Positions 53,095-62,147 of a DNA stretch of 64,000 nt are shown piece after piece. Under the pieces are notes generated by a model. It worked only from the letters and a program-made list of their open reading frames with translations, was not told the origin of the DNA and did no database searches. Numbering within the stretch: position 1 is the stretch's first letter; every line of letters starts with the position of its first letter. A program made the translations under genes and the position numbers. Origin of the DNA: an uncultured Acetatifactor sp. (GTDB taxonomy: Bacteria > Bacillota > Clostridia > Lachnospirales > Lachnospiraceae); NCBI GenBank assembly GCA_910580225.1, contig CAJTXE010000002.1:62001-126000 (forward strand), read 5' to 3'.

Positions 53095-53892
53095 ATGAGT
53101 ATAGCAGGTATTTTTTCTGCCGCAGCCGTGGTAGGTGTGGTAGGTATCTTTGTAGGTCTGTTTTTAGGCGTTGCCGGAATCCGTTTCCATGTGGAAAAGG
53201 ATGAGAAGGAAGAGGCCATATTGGCTGCCTTGCCCGGCAATAACTGCGGTGGCTGCGGATATGCGGGATGTTCGGGTCTGGCAGCTGCCATAGCAAAAGG
53301 GGAAGCACCGGTAAATGCCTGTCCTGTAGGCGGAGAACCTGTGGGCAGTAAGATCGCTGCCATCATGGGAGTGGAGGCAGGCGCTTCCCAGCGGAAGGTT
53401 GCTTTTGTGGCATGTATGGGAGACTGTGATAAGGCAAACAGGGATTATGAGTACAGCGGATATCAGGACTGCCGTATGATGGGATTTGTTCCCGGAGGCG
53501 GGCCGAAATCCTGTAACAGCGGCTGCCTGGGATATGGTACCTGCGCGGAAGTATGTCCCTTTGACGCGATTCATGTGGTGAATGGTGTGGCAGTGGTAGA
53601 CAGGGAGAAATGCAAGGCCTGTGGGAAATGCGTGGAGGTATGTCCGAAGCATTTGATTTCATTGATTCCGTATCAGGCAGAATATGCGGTTGCCTGCAGT
53701 TCAGCGGATAAGGGGCCTGTAACGATGAAAGCATGTCAGAGCGGCTGTATCGGCTGCGGGCTGTGTATGCGCAATTGTCCGGCTCACGCGGTGAACGTAA
53801 AGGATTTCCATGCGGTGATTGATCAGGAAAAGTGTACCGGCTGCGGTACCTGTGCGGAAAAATGTCCGAAGAAGTGTATTGTTAAAATGTAG
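53095..53892 (+). CDS. rnfB: Rnf complex subunit B
   Basis: 265 residues. N-terminal membrane helix, then a GXXCGGCGYAGC-type [4Fe-4S] domain (NNCGGCGYAGCSGLA), followed by CMGDCDKAN, CLGYGTCAEVCPF, CKACGKCVEVCP, CIGCGLCMRNCP and CTGCGTCAEKCP ferredoxin-like motifs. It takes electrons from ferredoxin and hands them to the complex. AAGGAG precedes the ATG. Confidence 0.95.
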   Translation: MSIAGIFSAAAVVGVVGIFVGLFLGVAGIRFHVEKDEKEEAILAALPGNNCGGCGYAGCSGLAAAIAKGEAPVNACPVGGEPVGSKIAAIMGVEAGASQRKVAFVACMGDCDKANRDYEYSGYQDCRMMGFVPGGGPKSCNSGCLGYGTCAEVCPFDAIHVVNGVAVVDREKCKACGKCVEVCPKHLISLIPYQAEYAVACSSADKGPVTMKACQSGCIGCGLCMRNCPAHAVNVKDFHAVIDQEKCTGCGTCAEKCPKKCIVKM

Positions 53893-53965
53893 TAATATGT
53901 GTTCCGGCTTGATGGATTTGGATAAGACCGGAAACGCAAATGTGAAAGGAGAAAGAGCATATTGG

Positions 53966-55066
53966 ATGAAAATGCCAGATGATTTTGATGATAATTCGAA
54001 TATGACGCTGACAGTAGTGATGTCCATCGTGGCCGTATCTGCTTTTGTGGGGGTGATTCTGCTGGCAGTGCTTTTTCTGAATCAGAAGACACACACGGCA
54101 AGTTATTCACAGCAGAACAGTTCTGTGCAGGCTGCCACGGAGCCGGAACCTCCTGTTGTGCTCTATCCGGATACGGAGGAGCTGCTGACGGGGAGTTCTC
54201 TGCATCCGGATGACTTTGATTTCTGGGATATGTATCCGGAACCTACGGCTTCGCCTACGCCGGAGCCGACAAAGGAGCCGGAATCACCCCAGACAGATCC
54301 CTCTACAGACGGAAAGCACACATTGGTCCAGTATGCAGACGGAGAGGAAGAGTGGGTTCTGATCAGTCCTTATCTGCCGAAACATGAGTATGATTTTACC
54401 AAACTGGTGTGCCAGTCTGATCTGATGAAATATTATGAAAACGGAAAGCAGACTTCCTATGTGGGTGTGGATATCTCCAAATATCAGGATTATGTAGACT
54501 TTGTGAAGGTGAAAAAGGCAGGAATTGACTTTGTCATGCTTCGGGTAGGGGCCAGAGGCTACGGTACAGGGCAGCTGATTTTAGATGAATATTTCAGTGA
54601 TAATTTGAAGCGAGCCACCGATGCGGGGCTGGATGTGGGAGTTTATTTTTATTCCCAGGCAATTAATAAAGATGAGGCCATAGAAGAAGCAAATATGGTT
54701 CTGGCTAATCTGGGAGACTACCAGATTACATATCCTGTGGCGTATGACATGGAACTGGTGGAAAACGATTCCGCAAGGACAGAGAATCTGACCAGGGCAG
54801 AGAAGACAGAGATTGCCAAGGCTTTTCTGGATACCATAGCTGCATCCGGCCGTAAGACCATGATTTACGGCAATAAGGAATGGCTGATTAAGGAAGTCGA
54901 TATGTCGAAGCTGACAGCATTTGACGTATGGTTGTCTCAGCCGGCGGATATTCCGGATTATCCCTATAAGTTCTCCATGTGGCAGTATGATTTTGAGGGT
55001 TCTGTGGACGGCATTGTAGGTTATGTGAATATGAACATCAGCTTTGTAAACTTTGCAGAGAAATAG
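53966..55066 (+). CDS. Membrane-anchored GH25-type muramidase
   Basis: 366 residues. N-terminal membrane anchor (LTVVMSIVAVSAFVGVILLAVLFL), a Pro/Thr/Glu-rich stalk (TASPTPEPTKEPESPQTD), then a glycoside hydrolase 25 domain with YVGVDISKYQDYVDF (catalytic Asp), FVMLRVGARGYGTG, GVYFYSQAINKDEAIEEA and AYDMEL (Glu/Asp). It would cleave the MurNAc-GlcNAc backbone from outside the cell. AAAGGAG is 14 bases before the ATG at 53966; a second ATG at 53972 is possible. No promoter signal is obvious after rnfB. Confidence 0.85.
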   Translation: MKMPDDFDDNSNMTLTVVMSIVAVSAFVGVILLAVLFLNQKTHTASYSQQNSSVQAATEPEPPVVLYPDTEELLTGSSLHPDDFDFWDMYPEPTASPTPEPTKEPESPQTDPSTDGKHTLVQYADGEEEWVLISPYLPKHEYDFTKLVCQSDLMKYYENGKQTSYVGVDISKYQDYVDFVKVKKAGIDFVMLRVGARGYGTGQLILDEYFSDNLKRATDAGLDVGVYFYSQAINKDEAIEEANMVLANLGDYQITYPVAYDMELVENDSARTENLTRAEKTEIAKAFLDTIAASGRKTMIYGNKEWLIKEVDMSKLTAFDVWLSQPADIPDYPYKFSMWQYDFEGSVDGIVGYVNMNISFVNFAEK

Positions 55067-55153
55067 AAAGACATATTTTCAGGACTTTTCTCATATATTG
55101 ATAGTACGGACAGGCTCTTATCCGGATGTTCGGTGGGGAAAGGACTGAGAGAT

Positions 55154-55807
55154 ATGTATAAAAAAGCGGTAACTTCGTTGCTATTGTTGGGTTTTGCACT
55201 AATGGCATGCGTCCTGTGCGTGAGAGAGTTGGACGGGTTGAAGCTGTACCAGCAGCCGGTGCAGGATCTGAGGCTGGGTCTTGAGGAGCTGGAGGAGGAA
55301 TGGGCCGGGAAAGCGGAAGCAGAGAAAGAAGCCGGTGAAAAGGGTCTGGGAATCGCGGATGTAGCTGTATCCGGGCAGAGGACAGTTGCTTTTCTTGTGG
55401 TAGAGCAACAATATATGTATGATTTAACAGATACAGATCTGGAAGTGCTGCTGCGGATTGTGGAAGCGGAAGCCGGAAGCGAGGATGAGGATGGGAAACT
55501 CCTGGTGGCGAACGTGGTGCTTAATCGACTGAACAGCGAGGCATTTCCGGATACTGTGTCAGAGGTGGTCTTTCAGAGAGAGAAGGGAGTATCACAGTTT
55601 TCTCCTGTGGCCAACGGAAGCTACTACAAAGTGCGTGTCAGCGAGGAGACGGTCAGCGCGGTGGAACGGGCCCTGATGGGGGAGGATATTTCTCAGGGAG
55701 CACTCTATTTTGTTGCCAGAAAATATGCTGACAGCAGTAAAGTAGAATGGTTTGACCGAAATCTTACATATTTGTTTGTACATGGCGGACATGAGTTTTT
55801 CAAATAA
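55154..55807 (+). CDS. SleB/CwlJ-type cell wall hydrolase
   Basis: 217 residues. N-terminal hydrophobic segment (AVTSLLLLGFALMACVLCV), a Glu-rich helical stretch, then a Hydrolase_2 domain: LEVLLRIVEAEAGSEDEDGKLLVANVVLNRL, QFSPVANGSYYK, GALYFVARKYADSS and LTYLFVHGGHEFFK. These are lytic transglycosylases of spore cortex or wall. AAAGGA precedes the ATG at 55154; a GTG at 55133 is in frame but poorly placed. A spore germination role is possible but not proven. Confidence 0.85.
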   Translation: MYKKAVTSLLLLGFALMACVLCVRELDGLKLYQQPVQDLRLGLEELEEEWAGKAEAEKEAGEKGLGIADVAVSGQRTVAFLVVEQQYMYDLTDTDLEVLLRIVEAEAGSEDEDGKLLVANVVLNRLNSEAFPDTVSEVVFQREKGVSQFSPVANGSYYKVRVSEETVSAVERALMGEDISQGALYFVARKYADSSKVEWFDRNLTYLFVHGGHEFFK

Positions 55808-55856
55808 TGTCCAGATGATGGTTGGTGCCCGGATGCTTGCACCGGATGTGAAATTA

Positions 55857-55865
55857 TGGTATACT
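55857..55865 (+). promoter_or_regulatory. thrC promoter (extended -10)
   Basis: TG-G-TATACT (TG 55857, TATACT 55860-55865) with TTGCAC at 55837-55842, 17 bases upstream, gives an extended -10 promoter. The leader to the thrC ATG is about 100 bases. Confidence 0.5.
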
Positions 55866-55968
55866 TTCACAGTATCCCCATACATTCAGCAGCCAGACCA
55901 TGCAGGAAGGACTGGGGGTAGATTTTGATCCTTTCAAAACAAAGAGACAGCAGATCGAAGGAGAATAT

Positions 55969-57456
55969 ATGGAAGTATTATATGGAAGTACAAGAAGCAG
56001 AGGAACATCGGTGACGGCTTCACAGGCTATTCTGCAGGGGCTTTCCCATGACGGAGGATTGTTTGTTCCGGATCATATTCCTGTACTGGACAAGAGTCTA
56101 CAGGAACTGGCAGGGATGGACTATCGGCAGACTGCCTATGAAGTGATGAAGCTGTTTCTGACCGATTTTACGGAGAGCGAGCTGAAAGCCTGTATTGACA
56201 GAGCTTATGATACAAAATTTGATACGGCGGATGTGGTGTCTTTCAGAGAGGCCGGGCAGGCTTATTATCTGGAACTGTTTCATGGCCCCACCATTGCGTT
56301 TAAGGACATGGCATTGTCGATTCTGCCCCATCTGATGATAACTGCCGCAAAGAAGAATCATGTGGAGAGGGAGATTGTTATTCTGACTGCTACTTCCGGA
56401 GATACGGGGAAGGCAGCACTGGCCGGATTTGCGGACGTAGAGGGTACCAGGATTATTGTCTTTTATCCCAAAAACGGTGTCAGCCCCATTCAGGAGAAGC
56501 AGATGCTTACCCAGAGAGGGGAGAATACCCTGGTGGTGGGAATCCATGGTAATTTTGATGATGCCCAGACCGGTGTGAAGAAACTTTTTTCTGACAGAGC
56601 ACTGGCTGCGGAGCTGGCGGCCGGAGGATATCAGTTCTCCTCGGCGAACTCTATCAATATCGGACGACTGGTTCCACAGATATGCTACTATGTATATGCC
56701 TACGGGAAAATGCTGCGGCAGGGAACCATTAAGCAGGGAGAACTGGTGAATGTGGTGGTGCCTACAGGAAACTTCGGCAATATTCTGGCGGCTTTCTATG
56801 CCAAAAATATGGGACTGCCTGTGGGTAAACTGATCTGTGCCTCCAATGACAATAAGGTGCTGTATGATTTTTTTCGGACGGGTGTGTATGACAGAAACAG
56901 GGAGTTTGTGCTGACGACTTCCCCGTCAATGGATATCCTGATCTCCAGCAATCTGGAGCGCCTGGTGTATCGGATTGCCGGAGACGACGGGGAGCGGACA
57001 AAAGAACTGATGGCAGCGTTGAGCGGAGAGGGAAAATACCAAATAACGGACAATATGAGGGCATTGCTGTCGGATTTCTATGGAAATTATGCCACGGAAG
57101 AAGAGACAGAGGCGGAAATCCGTCGACTTTACGAGACGTGGGGGTATGTGATCGATACCCATACCGCAGTGGCATCTGCAGTATATCGGAAATATCGGGA
57201 AGAGACAGGAGACAGGCATAAGACGATCATTGCATCCACGGCCAGTCCCTATAAATTTACCAGAAGCGTCATGAAGGCCATTGATGCGGGGTATGACGAA
57301 AAGGGAGATTTCGAGCTGGCGGATGAACTGGAGAAACTATCCGGCGTGAAGATTCCGGCGGCGGTGGAGGAGATCCGCATTGCTCCCATATTGCATGATA
57401 AGCAGTGTGAGGTGGACGGAATGAAGGATGTGGTAAAGGAATTTCTGCAGTTATAA
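55969..57456 (+). CDS. thrC: Threonine synthase
   Basis: 495 residues. PLP enzyme converting O-phosphohomoserine to threonine. YGSTRSRGTSVTASQAILQGLSHDGGLFVP is the typical start; the PLP lysine is in PTIAFKDMAL; TSGDTGKAALAGF and VPTGNFGNILAAFYAK hold the phosphate. The length fits the bacterial class with an N-terminal extension. AAGGAG precedes the ATG at 55969; in-frame sequence from 55900 lacks conserved residues. hom and thrB are not in the window. Confidence 0.93.
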   Translation: MEVLYGSTRSRGTSVTASQAILQGLSHDGGLFVPDHIPVLDKSLQELAGMDYRQTAYEVMKLFLTDFTESELKACIDRAYDTKFDTADVVSFREAGQAYYLELFHGPTIAFKDMALSILPHLMITAAKKNHVEREIVILTATSGDTGKAALAGFADVEGTRIIVFYPKNGVSPIQEKQMLTQRGENTLVVGIHGNFDDAQTGVKKLFSDRALAAELAAGGYQFSSANSINIGRLVPQICYYVYAYGKMLRQGTIKQGELVNVVVPTGNFGNILAAFYAKNMGLPVGKLICASNDNKVLYDFFRTGVYDRNREFVLTTSPSMDILISSNLERLVYRIAGDDGERTKELMAALSGEGKYQITDNMRALLSDFYGNYATEEETEAEIRRLYETWGYVIDTHTAVASAVYRKYREETGDRHKTIIASTASPYKFTRSVMKAIDAGYDEKGDFELADELEKLSGVKIPAAVEEIRIAPILHDKQCEVDGMKDVVKEFLQL

Positions 57457-57475
57457 AACAGCATTGGCGGGAATA

Positions 57476-57505
57476 AAGAAGTCGGAACCGAAGAAGTCGG
57501 AACCA
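57476..57505. repeat. Two-copy 15-base tandem repeat
   Basis: AAGAAGTCGGAACC occurs at 57476 and again at 57491 with a period of 15 bases; 14 of 15 positions match. It lies in the gap between thrC and deoC. Probably a slippage product, no known function. Confidence 0.7.
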
Positions 57506-57540
57506 GGTGAGAAAGAGGCGGATGCAGATTGGAAGAAACG

Positions 57541-58197
57541 ATGAAAATGACAATGGAAGAAATGCTTGGCAAGGTGGATCACACCCTGTTAAAGCCTTAT
57601 GCCACATGGGAGGATATACGGAAACTTTGTGATGAAGCGCTGGAATATCATACCGCAAGTGTGTGTGTGCCTCCTGCTTATGTTAAATCCATTCATGAGG
57701 CATATGGGGAAAAGATCAATATCTGTACAGTGGTGGGTTTTCCGCTGGGTTACTGTGTCACGGCAGCCAAGCTGGCCGAAGTCAGGGAGGCGCTGGCTGA
57801 CGGCTGTAACGAGATTGACATGGTAATCAATATCGGTGATGTAAAAAACGGAAATTTCGATAAGATAGAGACGGAAATCCGAATCTTAAAAAAGGCCTGC
57901 GGAGAGCATATTCTGAAGGTTATTATAGAAACCTGCTATCTGACAGAGGAGGAGAAAATTGCTCTCTGCCGGGTTGTGACAAATGGGGGAGCGGATTACA
58001 TCAAAACTTCCACAGGATTCGGAACAGGCGGCGCCGTGAAGGCGGATGTGGAGCTGTTTCGAAGATATATCGGCCCGAATGTGAAGATTAAGGCTGCCGG
58101 AGGGATATCAACATTGGAAGAACTGGAGATGTTTCTGGACCTGGGCTGTGACAGGGTAGGAACGTCCAGGGCAGTCAGCCTGTGCAGAAAAGCCTGA
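57541..58197 (+). CDS. deoC: Deoxyribose-phosphate aldolase
   Basis: 218 residues from the ATG at 57541 (a TTG at 57529 would add four). Class I aldolase splitting deoxyribose 5-phosphate into glyceraldehyde 3-phosphate and acetaldehyde. VDHTLLKP, CVPPAYVKSIHE, TVVGFPLGYCVTAAKLAE, EIDMVINIG, VIIETCYL and the Schiff-base ADYIKTSTGFGTGGA lysine are canonical. Directly upstream of the aminopeptidase gene; no pathway link is evident. Confidence 0.95.
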   Translation: MKMTMEEMLGKVDHTLLKPYATWEDIRKLCDEALEYHTASVCVPPAYVKSIHEAYGEKINICTVVGFPLGYCVTAAKLAEVREALADGCNEIDMVINIGDVKNGNFDKIETEIRILKKACGEHILKVIIETCYLTEEEKIALCRVVTNGGADYIKTSTGFGTGGAVKADVELFRRYIGPNVKIKAAGGISTLEELEMFLDLGCDRVGTSRAVSLCRKA

Positions 58198-58263
58198 ACA
58201 GAAAAAGGGAAGGCTGAACTATAGACAAATAAGAGAGAGACAAAGAGAAAGGCGAAGAGGAAA

Positions 58264-60063
58264 ATGGAAAACACAATCATTCAGGGCAGGCTTGCGGCAC
58301 TGAGGTCGCAGATGAAAGAGCATGGAATCGACTATTATATGATTCCTACCGCGGATTTCCACAATTCCGAGTATGTGAACGATTATTTTAAGGTGAGAGA
58401 GTATTTCTGCGGGTTTACAGGCTCCAGCGGAATATTGCTGGTGTGGCAGGAGGGAGCAGGTCTGTGGACCGACGGCAGATACTTTATTCAGGCAGAGCAT
58501 GAACTGGAAGGTACTACGGTTACATTGTTCCGTATGAGGGATGAAGGGGTTCCCGATATTCCGGAATTTCTGCAGCAGAATATGAAACCGGGGCAGACGT
58601 TGGGATTCGACGGCAGAGTGATTTCTGCACAGGCAGGAAAGGACTATGAGAAGAGGTTGGCTGCCAAGCAGGTTTCCATCGTTTATGACAGGGATCTTGC
58701 CGAGACAATCTGGACGGACAGACCGGCATTTCCGGCAGGAAAGGTGACTGTACTGGAGGAGGAGATCGCCGGCAGGAGCTTTGAAGAAAAGCGCGGGGAT
58801 GTGATGCAGAAGGTGGAAAAAGAGGGGGCAGAGAGCTTTCTTCTGACCAAACTGGACGATCTGATGTGGCTGTTTAATATCAGAGGCTGCGATGTGGAAT
58901 GCAATCCGGTGGCCATCTCTTACGGTTATCTGACCAAGGAGAAGACTGTGTTGTTTATTCAGAAGAGTGCGCTGGATGACAGTGTATGGTCCTATCTGAA
59001 TGAAAAAGGAATCGAGGTAGAGGAATATGATGAAATCGTGAAGTATCTGCAGAATCTGTCCGCAGAAGGAAAGATTTTGGTGGACGGGCGCTATTGCAGT
59101 TACTGTCTGTATAAGACCATGGCAGAAAAACAGACTTTGGTGGAGAAAAAGAATCCTACTGAGCTGTTAAAGGCAATCAAGAATCCTGTGGAGCTGGCCA
59201 ACATGGAGAAATATTATCTCAAGGACAGTCTGGCTCTGACAAAGTTTATCCACTGGCTGAAGAAGAATATCGGCAGGATGGAGATCACAGAAATTACCGC
59301 GGCGGATAAGCTGGAAGCCTTCCGAAGGGAGATTCCGGAATGTCTGGGACTTTCCTTCCCCACTATCGGCGGCTACAAGGCAAATGCAGCCATGATGCAT
59401 TATGAGGCTACTCCGGAGAGTCATGCAGTGTTAGCACCGGAAGGTCTGTTTTTGGTAGATTCCGGCGGACAGTATCTGGGAGCCACCACAGATGTGACCA
59501 GAACCATTGTACTGGGACCCATTTCCGAGGAGATCAAAAGGCACTACACAGCCGTAGCGGCAGGTATGCTGCAGATGACCAATGCCAGATGGCTTCACGG
59601 CTGCACAGGGCGGAACCTGGATATCCTGGCTCGTCAGCCCATATGGAATATGAGTTTGGATTACAAATGCGGTACCGGTCACGGTGTAGGCTATATTCTC
59701 AATGTGCATGAAGGCCCGCAGGGACTTTCCTGGCAGTATGCGGAGGGACGGTCTGAGGCTGTGATCGAGGCCGGCATGGACGTAACCAATGAGCCCGGCA
59801 TCTATATCGAAGGAAGCCATGGCATCCGCATTGAGAACGTGATGGTGGCGGAGAATGATGTGAAGAATGAGTACGGTCAGTTCATGCATTTCAGGACCAT
59901 CACCTGGGTGCCTCTGGACATGGAAGCCATTGATGAGAAATATATGACGGAGACTCAGAGAGATTATCTGTATGCTTATCAGAAGGAAGTATTCGAGAAG
60001 CTGTCCCCTTATCTGGATGAGGAGGAGCGGGAATGGCTGCGGGCAGAGACAGGGGTTTTGTAA
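58264..60063 (+). CDS. Aminopeptidase P family (Xaa-Pro) metallopeptidase
   Basis: 599 residues, the long three-domain form. Two creatinase-like N-terminal domains (about 1-310; FTGSSGILLVW, LWTDGRYFIQAEHEL) precede the pita-bread catalytic domain with LVDSGGQYLGATTDVTRTI (two Asp ligands), GTGHGVGYILNVHEGPQ (His), and NEPGIYIEGSHGIRIENV (Glu ligands). Cleaves N-terminal residues before proline. It has the usual dimanganese ligand set. RBS region AGAGGAAA precedes the ATG. Confidence 0.93.
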   Translation: MENTIIQGRLAALRSQMKEHGIDYYMIPTADFHNSEYVNDYFKVREYFCGFTGSSGILLVWQEGAGLWTDGRYFIQAEHELEGTTVTLFRMRDEGVPDIPEFLQQNMKPGQTLGFDGRVISAQAGKDYEKRLAAKQVSIVYDRDLAETIWTDRPAFPAGKVTVLEEEIAGRSFEEKRGDVMQKVEKEGAESFLLTKLDDLMWLFNIRGCDVECNPVAISYGYLTKEKTVLFIQKSALDDSVWSYLNEKGIEVEEYDEIVKYLQNLSAEGKILVDGRYCSYCLYKTMAEKQTLVEKKNPTELLKAIKNPVELANMEKYYLKDSLALTKFIHWLKKNIGRMEITEITAADKLEAFRREIPECLGLSFPTIGGYKANAAMMHYEATPESHAVLAPEGLFLVDSGGQYLGATTDVTRTIVLGPISEEIKRHYTAVAAGMLQMTNARWLHGCTGRNLDILARQPIWNMSLDYKCGTGHGVGYILNVHEGPQGLSWQYAEGRSEAVIEAGMDVTNEPGIYIEGSHGIRIENVMVAENDVKNEYGQFMHFRTITWVPLDMEAIDEKYMTETQRDYLYAYQKEVFEKLSPYLDEEEREWLRAETGVL

Positions 60064-60097
60064 ATGTTAAATCGTTATAAAATATCAAAGGGCTTTC

Positions 60098-60126
60098 TTG
60101 ACTTTTAGGCATAGTTTTGAGATAAT
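60098..60126 (+). promoter_or_regulatory. pckA promoter
   Basis: TTGACT (60098-60103), 17-base spacer, GATAAT (60121-60126), five of six consensus bases in each box. Lies 35 bases after the peptidase stop. Confidence 0.7.
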
Positions 60127-60155
60127 AAGGAAGATCCGTAAAAATATCATTTACT

Positions 60156-60176
60156 TCCCGCAGGCCCTGTGCGGGA
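60156..60176 (+). promoter_or_regulatory. 5'-UTR hairpin of pckA
   Basis: TCCCGCA (60156-60162) pairs with TGCGGGA (60170-60176) around a 7-base loop, between the promoter and AAGGAGG. A stable stem in a short leader may affect mRNA stability or translation. Confidence 0.6.
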
Positions 60177-60211
60177 GAGTAGGAAATACCATTTTAAGGA
60201 GGACGATACCA

Positions 60212-61909
60212 ATGTCAACAAAGGCGTATTACCCCATTTCAGAAATCGGTGCCGGAAAGCCCGGTTTCAGCAAGACACGTTCTATCATTGAGGGCGCTTT
60301 CTACGGCAACAATGTAGTAAAGGTGAACACCCTGAAGGAAGCATATGAGCTGGCTAAGAATTCCCCCGGCACAATCGTTACCGATATGCCGGTCTACCGT
60401 GCAGAAGAAATCGGTCTGGAGAAGGATGCCAAAGTTCTGCTGTTCAACGACGGCGCAGTTACCGGACGTTATGCACAGGCGCGCCGCATCAAGGGTGAAC
60501 CCGGTGTAGATGCTGCCAAGCTGGACAAGGTGGTTATGGACGCTATCTACAAGACCCGTTGGCAGACTCTGTATCATGTGGAGTGCTACATCGGCCTGGA
60601 TCCCGAATTCATGGCAAAGGCACATCTGCTGATTCCCGAAGGGGAAGAGAATATCATGTACAACTGGATGCTGAATTTCCAGTACATGTCCGATACTTAT
60701 GTGAAGATGTATAAGGAATCCCAGCCTATCGGCGGAGGCAAGGAGCCGGATATCTATATCTTCTCCAATCCTCAGTGGGTACCTACACCCAGTCCCGATG
60801 TGGACTACAGCTGCTTAAGCGATGATCTGACCCTGTGCTATTTCGACACAGATCAGAACTGTGCCGCTATTTTGGGCATGAAGTATTTCGGAGAGCACAA
60901 GAAGGGGACATTGACCATGGCATGGGCTATGGCAAACAGGAACGGCTATGCTTCCTGCCATGGCGGACAGAAGGAGTATCTCCTTGCTGACGGCAGCAAA
61001 TTTGTTGCTTCTGTATATGGTCTGTCAGGATCCGGCAAGTCTACTCTGACCCACGCAAAGCACAATGGCAAGTATGAAATTAAGGTTCTTCATGACGATG
61101 CATTTATCATCAATACAGATACCTGTGCATCCGTAGCTCTGGAGCCTACCTATTTCGATAAGACAGCAGATTATCCTACCGGCTGTGCAGACAATAAGTT
61201 CCTTCTTACCGCTCAGAACTGCTCTGCTACTCTGGATGAGGACGGAAAGCTTCAGCTGGTGACAGAGGACATCAGGAACGGCAATGGCCGTGCCATCAAG
61301 TCCAAGTTGTGGAGTCCCAACCGTGTGGATAAGATTGATGCTCCAGTGAATGCTATTTTCTGGATTATGAAAGATCCCACCATTCCGCCTGTAGTGAAGC
61401 TGAAAGGTGCTGCACTGGCATCTGTAATGGGTGCTACTCTGGCTACCAAGACTTCCACCGCAGAGCGTGTGGCAGCAGGTACCGATATGAATGCACTGCG
61501 TATCGTTCCTTATGCGAACCCGTTCAGGACCTATCCTCTGGTAAATGATTATGAGAAGTTCAAGAAGCTGGTTGAAGAGAAGAATGTGGACTGCTATATC
61601 ATCAATACCGGTGACTTTATGGGCAAGAAGGTAAAACCTGCTGATACTCTGGGCATTCTGGAGGCTATTGTGGAGAAGAGAGCGACCTTTACACAGTGGG
61701 GACCTTTCGGGGATATCGAGATTATGGATTGGGAAGGCTTCACACCTGACCTTGGCGATGCAGATTACGTGAAGGCTCTTCAGGGTGCTATGCAGAATCG
61801 TGTGGACGCTGTGGAAGGCTTCGCTACCAAGAAGGAAGGTTATGACAAGCTGCCTGATGAGGCGCTTGCTGCTTTGAAGAAAATTGTTGACGAGGCTGCC
61901 AGTCTGTAA
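60212..61909 (+). CDS. pckA: Phosphoenolpyruvate carboxykinase (ATP)
   Basis: 565 residues, slightly longer than the usual 530-540. Interconverts oxaloacetate + ATP and PEP + CO2 + ADP. The kinase loop VYGLSGSGKSTLTHAKH (P-loop), HDDAFIIN metal-binding Asp pair and the KTSTAERVAAG lid are typical of the ATP type. AAGGAGG precedes the ATG at 60212; in-frame ATG at 60098 lies in the promoter and is rejected. In fermenting Clostridia it commonly runs toward oxaloacetate, feeding the carboxyltransferase cluster at 36-41 kb. Confidence 0.95.
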   Translation: MSTKAYYPISEIGAGKPGFSKTRSIIEGAFYGNNVVKVNTLKEAYELAKNSPGTIVTDMPVYRAEEIGLEKDAKVLLFNDGAVTGRYAQARRIKGEPGVDAAKLDKVVMDAIYKTRWQTLYHVECYIGLDPEFMAKAHLLIPEGEENIMYNWMLNFQYMSDTYVKMYKESQPIGGGKEPDIYIFSNPQWVPTPSPDVDYSCLSDDLTLCYFDTDQNCAAILGMKYFGEHKKGTLTMAWAMANRNGYASCHGGQKEYLLADGSKFVASVYGLSGSGKSTLTHAKHNGKYEIKVLHDDAFIINTDTCASVALEPTYFDKTADYPTGCADNKFLLTAQNCSATLDEDGKLQLVTEDIRNGNGRAIKSKLWSPNRVDKIDAPVNAIFWIMKDPTIPPVVKLKGAALASVMGATLATKTSTAERVAAGTDMNALRIVPYANPFRTYPLVNDYEKFKKLVEEKNVDCYIINTGDFMGKKVKPADTLGILEAIVEKRATFTQWGPFGDIEIMDWEGFTPDLGDADYVKALQGAMQNRVDAVEGFATKKEGYDKLPDEALAALKKIVDEAASL

Positions 61910-62007
61910 GCAGACGAGAGTTTTCTGTTCTGCGTGATGTACCGCTGTAACTCAGTTAAAGACAGAGCGGTTGTTTCGCAGTTATATAAGAATGGATTAA
62001 ATAAGAC

Positions 62008-62039
62008 AGAACGGTGGGCGATTGTCCGCCGTTCTTTTT
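62008..62039 (+). terminator. pckA terminator
   Basis: AGAACGGTGGGC (62008-62019) pairs with GTCCGCCGTTCT (62024-62035) with two G-T wobbles and a 4-base loop, followed by TTTTT. Strong intrinsic terminator. Confidence 0.88.
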
Positions 62040-62066
62040 ATGGGTAGATCCGTGCAGTGGAAGTTT

Positions 62067-62080
62067 GCCGCTAAAGCGGC
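62067..62080. repeat. GCCGC-TAAA-GCGGC hairpin
   Basis: A 5-bp stem around TAAA sharing the core CGCTAAAGCG with the element at 18320-18335. It lies between pckA and the minus-strand sensor kinase; a further GGGGA...TCCCC hairpin follows at 62101-62117. Function unknown. Confidence 0.55.
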
Positions 62081-62147
62081 CCACGGGCCTCACGGTGAGT
62101 GGGGATAAAATCTCCCCTACTGGATTACAAATGGATTTCGGGAGAAA

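Noticed and set aside
57476..57505. CRISPR-like repeat
   Set aside because: Only two adjacent 15-base copies with no spacers; a simple tandem duplication.
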